A DNA stretch of 64,000 nt. Source: Lachnospiraceae bacterium. GTDB taxonomy: Bacteria; Bacillota; Clostridia; Lachnospirales; Lachnospiraceae. A program made the translations under genes and the position numbers. The stretch's first letter is position 1. Each line of letters begins with the position of its first letter. Under the pieces are notes generated by a model. That model ran no database searches and was not told where the DNA came from. It saw only the letters and a program-made list of their open reading frames with translations. The stretch is taken from the NCBI GenBank assembly GCA_017619635.1, contig JAFZRZ010000071.1:1-64000 (forward strand), written 5' to 3'. Shown one piece after another: positions 57,610 through 64,000 of the stretch.

Positions 57610-58089
57610 CTACTCCTCGCTTTCGATCATTACAGATTCATACACATTGACGTAAGCACCATCTATAATCTCTATATAAATAGGATTAACGTATTCTTCC
57701 GCTTCAAATGCATGAATGAATTCGGGCCATGTGCCACCTACCCAGGGACTGTTTACGCTCGGGAAATTCTCGATGAAGTAACGCTTATTATTAAACCAGA
57801 ATGACGGCTTAAAATCGTTTGCTTCTTCGTGTTCGTCCTCTACGCACTCGATCTTGATAGGTTCATCGTTGAGGCGTCTGAAACCTTTTTTAACAATGCC
57901 GCTGCACTTAATTCCTGCATAAAGTGTTCCATCGGGCAAAGAGCCGACTCTAACAACTTCACAGTTATTATAGCACTTATCAATGGAATCTCTTCCATTG
58001 TATGAACTGAGAATACGTTCTTCGTCATAATCAATGACTTCGAAACAGGCGTTTTCGTCAATAACTTCAAGCAAATCTATGAGCTTCAT
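57610..58089 (-). CDS. Hypothetical protein, 159 aa
   Basis: No family was recognised. It overlaps the previous gene by ATGA. Confidence 0.73.
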   Translation of the reverse strand: MKLIDLLEVIDENACFEVIDYDEERILSSYNGRDSIDKCYNNCEVVRVGSLPDGTLYAGIKCSGIVKKGFRRLNDEPIKIECVEDEHEEANDFKPSFWFNNKRYFIENFPSVNSPWVGGTWPEFIHAFEAEEYVNPIYIEIIDGAYVNVYESVMIESEE

Positions 58090-58484
58090 GCAGCAGTCCT
58101 CCTCTCGTAATCAGATTCTATCTGGAAAAACAGTTCTGTTGCTATAGTGAAGTGATTGTTCTCGCCTCTGTAATCCTTTTCATCAGCGGTACGTCTCCAG
58201 AGAATGGGACCTGCCCAAGACTGTTTCAAAAGGCTTACCGGATTGTATCTGTCATAATCGTATGAGATGTAGTATGTCTGACCATCTTTGCTGATGAAGC
58301 CACTTATGAAATAGTGGTTCTTGCTGCTGAAGCTGTCTTTTCCTACGATAGAGTATCCGAGCTTTTCACACTCTCTCTTGATCGCATTCTTGAACGCTCT
58401 TGCAAAAGATTTCCACTCCTCTGATGTGTAGCACCCGCAGTCTTCAATGGTCTTGCCATTCCAATTCTTTAAAAATTTATCCAT
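58086..58484 (-). CDS. Hypothetical protein, 132 aa
   Basis: No family was recognised. It is aromatic-rich in the middle (YYISYDYDRYNPV). It is first in a three-gene coupled unit behind the class A promoter at 58524-58550. Confidence 0.73.
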   Translation of the reverse strand: MDKFLKNWNGKTIEDCGCYTSEEWKSFARAFKNAIKRECEKLGYSIVGKDSFSSKNHYFISGFISKDGQTYYISYDYDRYNPVSLLKQSWAGPILWRRTADEKDYRGENNHFTIATELFFQIESDYERRTAA

Positions 58485-58523
58485 ATCTACTTACCTCCAG
58501 TTTCTGTTAATTGTTACATATAA

Positions 58524-58550
58524 AATATGGATAAACGGTATAAAAATAAA
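58524..58550 (-). promoter_or_regulatory. Class A promoter
   Basis: TTTATT, 15 bp, CATATTTTATATG, then TAACAATTAA. Confidence 0.76.
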
Positions 58551-58586
58551 AATACTCCCAAAATGAGAGTGTTTTTATGAAAATTC

Positions 58587-58626
58587 TTGCACAAAAATAT
58601 TAGGAGATATAGAAATATCCTATACT
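58587..58626 (+). promoter_or_regulatory. Class B promoter, plus strand
   Basis: TTGCAC, exactly 28 bp, TATACTATTTAT in the plus orientation, upstream of the frameshifted gene at 58696. It confirms that the class B spacing is directional. Confidence 0.7.
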
Positions 58627-58695
58627 ATTTATAAATGAGCTTTGGATAGGTAAATGCTCATGAAGTAGTAGTGCAAATATAGAAGGAGATAAAAG

Positions 58696-58841
58696 ATGCA
58701 GACGAAAAATCTTTTAATAACAAACCACAAGAAGATAATGATCCGGAAAATCCTGTATATATTCATGGTGATGATTACGATGAGTTAGAGGGTAAGTTGG
58801 AAGAAGTGCTAAAAAGGTGGTTGATAATAAAAGACAATTAA
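58696..58841 (+). pseudogene. Frameshifted small gene, about 48 codons
   Basis: GAAGGAG precedes an ATG, but the ATG frame ends after 30 codons, while the next frame reads a convincing acidic protein, ADEKSFNNKPQEDNDPENPV and on to WLIIKDN. Inserting one G after the ATG (ATG GCA GAC) would restore the gene. It is probably a recent one-base loss or a sequence error. Confidence 0.6.
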
Positions 58842-58845
58842 TAAC

Positions 58846-58885
58846 TATAATTTGTCACTTTTTCAATTTTTGCCGAATTATAGTT
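58846..58885. repeat. Inverted repeat
   Basis: AACTATAATT and AATTATAGTT are perfect 10-bp inverted copies about 20 bp apart, after the frameshifted gene. Confidence 0.5.
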
Positions 58886-58907
58886 GTGAATAAACTAAAT
58901 AAATGCA

Positions 58908-58942
58908 AAATAAAGGGGCCGTTAAAGCCCTTTTATTTTTAA
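58908..58942 (-). terminator. Intrinsic terminator
   Basis: AAAAGGGCTTTAACGGCCCCTTTATTTTG. Confidence 0.75.
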
Positions 58943-58952
58943 TATTCGGTTG

Positions 58953-59519
58953 TTACTCCTGTGCGGGAACATATTTTGAGAATCTTTTAACCCTTTCATA
59001 CTTGGCGGGTTCGTGAGTTATCTTTATAGGATATTTGAGATTCTTGTTCTGCTCATCATAAGCAGTGATATCCAGTCCGATCTCACGCAGATAATCTTTG
59101 CCATAAAGAACTCTCATTACTACATCATCTGTATAGTTTGTGAAATCCTTAAGCCTCTGGACGCTTAACTGGCGACGTCTTTTTTCGCGATCGAAGTTGC
59201 TGAATCGCTGAATCTGATCCAATGCTTCAATTTCTGCGTCAGAGAATCCTTTTTTCTTTAAATTCTCTGCTTCGTCACCTTGGAGTCCACCAAACTCACT
59301 GTACGAAGGTTCCGGCATAAGATTGTCTTCACAAAGATAATCTCTGTTCCATAGAGCTACTTCTTCAAAAATATCATGACCGTTAAAATTTTCGCAACCA
59401 TCATAATATGATTCCTCATAATAACCGCCATCATATTCTTTGGGGATAAGTGCGTAACATTTCTGTCCGACTTCTATGTTCTTCTTGGTCTTTGCATCTG
59501 ACCATGAATACTGTCCCAT
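58953..59519 (-). CDS. Hypothetical protein, paralogue of 40813-41382
   Basis: The 188-residue protein shares MG-x-x-SW-x-D-x-KT, LIPKEYDGGYYEESYYDG, NGHDIFEEVALWN, FGGL, RRQLSVQRLKDF, YLREIGLDI and YDEQNKNLKYPIK with the other copy. TAGGAGG lies upstream. Confidence 0.78.
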   Translation of the reverse strand: MGQYSWSDAKTKKNIEVGQKCYALIPKEYDGGYYEESYYDGCENFNGHDIFEEVALWNRDYLCEDNLMPEPSYSEFGGLQGDEAENLKKKGFSDAEIEALDQIQRFSNFDREKRRRQLSVQRLKDFTNYTDDVVMRVLYGKDYLREIGLDITAYDEQNKNLKYPIKITHEPAKYERVKRFSKYVPAQE

Positions 59520-59600
59520 GTTTACCTCCTATGTATGATCTCCTTTTCTTTGGTTTGTTGTTGCATAGTAAGTATGAAGAAATATCTGGGTTTTAGTTCT

Positions 59601-59858
59601 TTATTCATTCTCTCTTTCTAAACACAATTCGCCCGGACAGCTCACGCTTCTAAATTTACATTGATTCCACTCTTTATCGTATAAAGGGCATGTTGGACAG
59701 TCTTCGCAATTCCTGCAATATTCTTCAAGCTCTAATGCATGTTCCTTAACTGTCCTTGTACTCAATAGTCTTACGATCTCTTCTTGGGAATTTGCTATTC
59801 TTTCTAGTACATCTATCAGCCTGTCATTCATTTTTTTATTCTCATCGTTCTGAGCCAT
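59601..59858 (-). CDS. Cysteine-rich protein, 85 aa
   Basis: A helical N-terminal half is followed by eight cysteines (CRNCEDCPTCPL...CKFRSVSCPGELC) that could bind zinc or a cluster. AAAGGAG lies upstream, behind the class B promoter at 59906-59945. Confidence 0.73.
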   Translation of the reverse strand: MAQNDENKKMNDRLIDVLERIANSQEEIVRLLSTRTVKEHALELEEYCRNCEDCPTCPLYDKEWNQCKFRSVSCPGELCLERENE

Positions 59859-59905
59859 ATTGTTTCTCCTTTAACAAGGTATCAAATTTATAGTATTCTA
59901 CAATA

Positions 59906-59945
59906 AAAATAGTGGAATAATCTTAATGTAAAATATTTTGTGCAA
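59906..59945 (-). promoter_or_regulatory. Class B promoter
   Basis: TTGCAC, 28 bp, TATTTTTATTG. Confidence 0.62.
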
Positions 59946-60030
59946 AAATTATTTTTATATATAAATTTTTAAATTTATTTCTATCATATTTATATCAAAT
60001 GATAAATTTTGAAATATTGAGGTGTTAAAT

Positions 60031-60645
60031 ATGGGAACAGAACAAATTGCAGAAGATAATTATAAGGCAACTGTTAGATTGGCTGAAAAAATGGCAAAAA
60101 TGGGTATGATGCTTGCGCAGGAAGAATGGAAAGAGATAAAACGGCGGATTCGTGAAATATCTGCCGCAAAAGATCCTGTGAAAGCTTGTCAGGAAAATAT
60201 AGACAATTCTTATATAAACTGTAAAAGAGAGCTTGATGTTGCATATGCAAATGGTGGTTTGTCTGAAACAGAGTATGCTAAATGCATGAATTCTCTTAAT
60301 AACATGAAAAATTTTAATGACCTTCCTGATGCTGCTACCAGGTGTGCTACTATGGACGAGCTTGCTAATTACACTCGTGGTTTAAACGCAAAGGCCGCTC
60401 TTGGGGATAAAAATGCTTATAATACTTTTGCAAATGATTTTAAAGAAGTTTTAAAATTTCCGGATATGGCTAGAGACTCCAGAAGTAAAAACGCCTTCCT
60501 TAAGGGAATGAATGAAAAAATAGCCGATGCCAAAATTACTTCTTTTCTTAAAAATATGGATATGCGCATAAATGAGGCCAAACTTGATATTAAAAAGACT
60601 CAAGGAAGAAATGTCCTTGATGAGATGACGCGTTCAAAATTCTAA
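60031..60645 (+). CDS. Hypothetical helical protein, 204 aa
   Basis: No family was recognised. It is all-helical and basic. GAGGTG precedes the ATG. The CATATTTATATC at about 59985 is a promoter-like box. Confidence 0.72.
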   Translation: MGTEQIAEDNYKATVRLAEKMAKMGMMLAQEEWKEIKRRIREISAAKDPVKACQENIDNSYINCKRELDVAYANGGLSETEYAKCMNSLNNMKNFNDLPDAATRCATMDELANYTRGLNAKAALGDKNAYNTFANDFKEVLKFPDMARDSRSKNAFLKGMNEKIADAKITSFLKNMDMRINEAKLDIKKTQGRNVLDEMTRSKF

Positions 60646-60667
60646 ATACATATAATAAATATAATAA

Positions 60668-60702
60668 AGGTACTGCTTTATAGTAGTACCTTATATTTTT
60701 AG
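60668..60702 (+). terminator. Intrinsic terminator
   Basis: AAGGTACTGC-TTTATA-GTAGTACCTT, then ATATTTTT. Confidence 0.82.
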
Positions 60703-61007
60703 CGATTTTCTTTTTTCATTTGCCTGATTTCTTTTTCTCTTATTTTCATTTCTTCGAGTTCTGACTGTATTTGTTCCTCTGTCATTCCTTCTTTTCTGCA
60801 TCGAGACTTAAACATTGCCTTTGCCACAGATTGTTTATATATATATCCTATCCCTAATCCAATAGATTGGAACAAATATCTTAAAAAGGCATAAATATTC
60901 GTAAGGGCAAACATTATTATCTTAATGAGGATTTTAATTATTTTTCCGATAATCCCTATTACAAGGCTGATAACCATCGTAATAAGAGACCAGCATAATG
61001 AGATCAT
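60699..61007 (-). CDS. Membrane protein with charged tail, 102 aa
   Basis: Long hydrophobic segments fill the first 60 residues (MVISLVIGIIGKIIKILIKI), followed by a charged helical tail. The function is unknown. Confidence 0.72.
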   Translation of the reverse strand: MISLCWSLITMVISLVIGIIGKIIKILIKIIMFALTNIYAFLRYLFQSIGLGIGYIYKQSVAKAMFKSRCRKEGMTEEQIQSELEEMKIREKEIRQMKKENR

Positions 61008-61131
61008 TTATTTTCCCTCCCTGTTATATATAAGCATATGACCGGTATGTATATAAATATCAATAAAGTGATTGTTGAAAATATTATATCATTCATTTGA
61101 TAGTTCCTCTCATAATTTTATTATTTATATA

Positions 61132-61171
61132 AATATATCGTATATTGTTTTGGCAAAAATATTTTGTGCAA
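61132..61171 (-). promoter_or_regulatory. Class B promoter
   Basis: TTGCAC, 28 bp, TATATTTATATAAAT. Confidence 0.7.
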
Positions 61172-61198
61172 AAAAAATGAGTCCCATTTTTGAGACTC
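61166..61198 (-). terminator. Terminator of the AAA+/J-domain operon
   Basis: ATGAGTCTC-AAAAAT-GGGACTCAT, then eight T residues. Confidence 0.86.
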
Positions 61199-62369
61199 AT
61201 ATTTTGTTCGGATCTATATTCTGATTGATGTCCATGTATTGGAGTTCATGTTTCATTTCCTTGGGCATCTTTTTATTTATAAAGTTAAATGAATGTCTGT
61301 CTATGGTTTCTTCGAGTACATTGCGGACTGTTCTGGCGTTACCATATGATGATAATCTTTTTTCTTTTTTCATTCTTAAGTCAAATGCCAAATACGCTGT
61401 TTTTTCGATCGTATATCCTTTTTCTTTTGCCATAAACCTGAATATCTGCCTTAATTCTTTCTCGTTATAATCGGGAAAATCCAGATATTCTTTTATCCTT
61501 GAATGGAACCCGGGGTTAGCACTCAACAATTCTCTCATCTCATCTCGGTAACCTGCCAATATGAGAATGAATTCATCTCTATGGTCTTCCATTTCTTTTA
61601 TGAGAGTCGCTATAGCCTCTTTCCCGCAACCAAATCCATCATCTTTAAGAGCGTAGGCTTCATCTATGAATAATACTCCTCCATAAGCGCTCCGGATAAT
61701 ATACTTGACCTTGGTAGCAGTATCGTCAGGTGTTGTTGATTTTAAGAAATTTCCGTCTACTTCTATACATTTATTCTGCTTGATATATTTGTATTTATAC
61801 AAAAAACCGGTTATTATTCTGGCTACAGTTGTTTTCCCCGTGCCGGGTGAACCGTAAAACACCATATGTCTTGCTTCTTTTGGAGATTTCTTATGTTTTC
61901 TGTCGCTGCGTTCAAATGCCATTCTTGCAGCCATTTCAGACATCTTTTGCTTTACAGGAGCCAGTCCTATAAGATTTTTCATATCATGGTCCGGATCGTC
62001 TGAACCTCTCTTCGTGATCCTTTTTATTGTCGATTGAGGTAATATTCGTTCCATATCAGCCATACGCTGAAGATCGAGCATATCTCTCTGCTCTTTTGAG
62101 TAATCATACCTGCGCCTGCCTTTTCTCTGACCAAATTCATCGTATTCTGCCAATTCTTTGTATTTTAAATATTTATCATTGAGGGGCTTATGCGCTGCTA
62201 TACTGAGCAGTATCAATATGGCTGATATTGTAATAGTGATTTTGTCATAATATATCGGTATGTCGCTGAACATCGGTGGGACTATCATCGCACCAATGAT
62301 AAGTACCGGAGTTAGCAAAGTCAAAAAACTTGCAAGCCCATAAAACATATGCTTTGTCTGGTTTTTCAT
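61197..62369 (-). CDS. Membrane-anchored CbbX/SpoVK-type AAA+ ATPase
   Basis: The 390-residue protein has two N-terminal membrane segments, then an AAA+ domain: LIGLAPVKQKM, Walker A YGSPGTGKTTVAR, Walker B GGVLFIDEAYAL, ILAGYRDEM and NPGFHSRIKEYLDF. This is the CbbX/SpoVK (ClpA-N-less, bacterial AAA) pattern of protein remodelling ATPases. It follows a J-domain membrane protein by 9 bp, so a joint remodelling function at the membrane is likely. Confidence 0.88.
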   Translation of the reverse strand: MKNQTKHMFYGLASFLTLLTPVLIIGAMIVPPMFSDIPIYYDKITITISAILILLSIAAHKPLNDKYLKYKELAEYDEFGQRKGRRRYDYSKEQRDMLDLQRMADMERILPQSTIKRITKRGSDDPDHDMKNLIGLAPVKQKMSEMAARMAFERSDRKHKKSPKEARHMVFYGSPGTGKTTVARIITGFLYKYKYIKQNKCIEVDGNFLKSTTPDDTATKVKYIIRSAYGGVLFIDEAYALKDDGFGCGKEAIATLIKEMEDHRDEFILILAGYRDEMRELLSANPGFHSRIKEYLDFPDYNEKELRQIFRFMAKEKGYTIEKTAYLAFDLRMKKEKRLSSYGNARTVRNVLEETIDRHSFNFINKKMPKEMKHELQYMDINQNIDPNKI

Positions 62370-62378
62370 GTTATTTCC

Positions 62379-63245
62379 TTATCGAAGATTATCCTTTAAT
62401 ATCTTATACGCATTATTTATCTTTTCTGTATACTTGGTCGCATCAATATCTTTATTACTATCTGGGTGAAAAGCTTTTATAAGCCTGTTTCTCTGCCTTT
62501 TTATCTCATTTAGGGTATATTGTTCATCTACCATGAATAAGGCCCTAGAAAGGGTTAATTCGACGGCCTGAGGGGATATAAAATTATGCGACTGCATGTA
62601 ATCATATTTTTCCCATGTCTGCCTGAGCATTCCAACGAAGATACTTCTAAATAATGTCAGAGCCGAGGGTTCTGAATATGAAATATGTTCATAGTCAACT
62701 CTATGTGCATTGCATGTGGCATGTCCGATCTGCTCTTTTATCGTAATATTTGGTTCTGCCAGTACCAGAATGAAGTGTATACTCACTTTAACTGCATTTT
62801 CTGAAGAACTCTCAGTCTTAATATTGAAGTTACAATCCTGTACATTTAAAACCGAAAAGATATTTTTGCAGGAACTTTTAAGCTTTCCGTCCTTTATTTC
62901 TCTGTTGCTGCATAGGGCGATCAATCCATTTCTCTCATCAATATGAATGTTTCCGAAATGAGATGTTTCATCGAATATTTTTCTGTATCTGGGAATATTA
63001 CTTCTTGTTATATCTATTAGTCTCTTTACTGTTGATGCGGGTTCCATTTTTAAAGAACGAAGTGTAGAAGACGGCATTAACTGCGAACAGTCTTTACATA
63101 TAACCCCGTCGCTGCATCTGTATGGGGAACCTATAGCTAATTTTTTGCATACAATGCACGTCCCTGAAGAACGAATGAGTTTACAGGTAATAAATATCAA
63201 CAAGGGGATTATCAATATCGGAAGATATCTTAAATAATCTGTCAT
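62379..63245 (-). CDS. Membrane protein with C-terminal J-domain
   Basis: The 288-residue protein has an N-terminal membrane helix (YLPILIIPLLIFITCKLI), four cysteines (CIVC...CKDC) and a C-terminal J-domain with NRLIKAFHPDSNKDIDA, where HPD is the Hsp70-stimulating motif. Start and previous stop overlap (TAATG). It would recruit DnaK to the membrane. Confidence 0.85.
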   Translation of the reverse strand: MTDYLRYLPILIIPLLIFITCKLIRSSGTCIVCKKLAIGSPYRCSDGVICKDCSQLMPSSTLRSLKMEPASTVKRLIDITRSNIPRYRKIFDETSHFGNIHIDERNGLIALCSNREIKDGKLKSSCKNIFSVLNVQDCNFNIKTESSSENAVKVSIHFILVLAEPNITIKEQIGHATCNAHRVDYEHISYSEPSALTLFRSIFVGMLRQTWEKYDYMQSHNFISPQAVELTLSRALFMVDEQYTLNEIKRQRNRLIKAFHPDSNKDIDATKYTEKINNAYKILKDNLR

Positions 63246-63523
63246 TATCTCTCCAGTTTAATATCGGTCGGTTCTGTCTCCTCTATATCAGTTTTTTTAT
63301 TGAAAGACAGAGTTTCTTTTGCATAATCTATAGTCTGATTGGTCTTTTTTACCACATTGGCGCCAAAATCCTTTGTTGCCTTCTTGGCGTCTTCGTAAGC
63401 CATTTTGGCATCATCATCAGTAAGTCCTGCTTCCTTTAGAAGTTCTGAAATACCTCCGCTGATATTGCCGGTGGCTTCTTTGAGTTCTCTTTTTATCTTT
63501 CTAAATTCTTCTTTAAAGCTCAT
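63245..63523 (-). CDS. Small helical protein, 92 aa
   Basis: The start at 63523 follows ATAGGAGG. Amphipathic, apolipoprotein-like helices (ELLKEAGLTDDDAKMAYEDA) suggest an assembly or membrane-surface protein. It is first gene of the J-domain/AAA+ operon. Confidence 0.72.
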   Translation of the reverse strand: MSFKEEFRKIKRELKEATGNISGGISELLKEAGLTDDDAKMAYEDAKKATKDFGANVVKKTNQTIDYAKETLSFNKKTDIEETEPTDIKLER

Positions 63524-63549
63524 AATTTTTCCTCCTATGATAAATATAT

Positions 63550-63592
63550 ATTTTATTGCACAAAAAATTATGCCCAACGCTTTGTTGAGCAT
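63550..63592 (-). terminator. Intrinsic terminator
   Basis: ATGCTCAAC-AAAGC-GTTGGGCAT, then AATTTTTT. Confidence 0.78.
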
Positions 63593-63603
63593 AGATGTAA
63601 GTG

Positions 63604-63873
63604 TTATTCAATATCTTCGACTCCTACGGGAAGAAATATAGTGTCTGTGATATCTCCCTTATAAGGAGAAACAGGGTGATTGCAATATCTGCATTTTCTG
63701 ACATCGAATCTGTTAGTTGCCGTAGGTGTCACTGTCTTGTGACAATAAGGGCATTCATAAGTATTACGGATGTGTCTGAGTACATTACCCTTTGTGTCAT
63801 GTAATGTGACATTTGATAATGGAGCCAGATGTCGTTCTTTTAATATCCAAGATTGATATTTGTATTTACCCAT
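63604..63873 (-). CDS. Zinc-ribbon protein, 89 aa
   Basis: CPYC...CRYC forms a zinc ribbon between basic N-terminal and short C-terminal parts. AAAGG lies upstream. The function is unknown. Confidence 0.72.
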   Translation of the reverse strand: MGKYKYQSWILKERHLAPLSNVTLHDTKGNVLRHIRNTYECPYCHKTVTPTATNRFDVRKCRYCNHPVSPYKGDITDTIFLPVGVEDIE

Positions 63874-63905
63874 GAATGCAAGCTTACCTTTCTTTTATTA
63901 ACGGA

Positions 63906-64000
63906 TCAGTTTTGCCGGCCAAGTTCTTTCATGTTGTCTTCTATTTTTTCAAACAGATAATGAACTTCTTTAAATATATCAGCAGCTTTTTGCTGTATAC
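63906..64000 (-). CDS. Partial gene at the window edge
   Basis: An open frame enters from the right edge and ends ...FKEVHYLFEKIEDNMKELGRQN before TGA. Only the helical C-terminus is visible, so no function can be given. Confidence 0.6.
   Translation of the reverse strand, partial: IQQKAADIFKEVHYLFEKIEDNMKELGRQN

Overview
The window looks like part of a very large mobile replicon, most probably a huge (jumbo) phage, phage-plasmid or megaplasmid of a low-GC gut or rumen Firmicute of the Lachnospiraceae type. The evidence is Shine-Dalgarno boxes of the AGGAGG kind, short tightly packed genes with many unknowns, families common in Lachnospiraceae (DUF5688-like, DUF6273-like, HPr-like proteins), a Bro-N antirepressor, a tRNA for every amino acid, a tmRNA, and a private promoter system repeated between genes. 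No capsid, tail, terminase or replication-initiator gene is visible here, so phage identity is inferred.

Layout. 1-5.1 kb: a nuclease-helicase, a DnaQ-type exonuclease and small unknowns. 5.1-12.7 kb: a leftward non-coding array with 31 tRNA genes covering all 20 amino acids, a decayed tRNA, a tmRNA, at least three tRNA-like mini RNAs, the RNA ligase RtcB and an HNH endonuclease. 12.7-23 kb: small unknown and zinc-ribbon proteins, a 5'-nucleotidase, a P-loop protein and a TnpB insertion. 23-29 kb: an AAA+ ATPase and a complete FokI-like type IIS restriction-modification operon. 29-48.6 kb: DUF2130, serpin, NUMOD-like endonuclease, secreted tail-fibre-like protein, Bro-N, an RNA polymerase alpha-CTD-like protein, HPr-like protein and a RuvC-like resolvase. 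48.6-55 kb: a PARP with WGR, helical and catalytic regions, a second helicase-nuclease and a DNA methyltransferase. 55-64 kb: many small unknowns, then a membrane AAA+/J-domain cluster.

Most striking system. Very short open reading frames with good ribosome-binding sites sit immediately upstream of tRNA genes and are rich in the codons those tRNAs read: Leu before five Leu-anticodon tRNAs, Lys before two tRNA-Lys, Tyr before tRNA-Tyr. All three stop within about 4 bases of the tRNA 5' end. A fourth, serine-rich leader is coupled to rtcB and is followed by mutually exclusive antiterminator and terminator helices and then a Ser/Arg/Gln/Ile/Glu/Ser/Trp/Cys tRNA run. This looks like codon-sensing attenuation of tRNA genes.

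Expression. Two promoter classes recur between genes: TTTATT-N15-CATATT (class A) and TTGCACAAAAT with its TTGCAC 28 bp from a YATAYT box (class B). They usually directly follow an intrinsic terminator, so most genes are short independent units. One consensus sigma-70-type promoter lies in the tRNA region. Three promoters share a CTAC-N4-GTAG operator.
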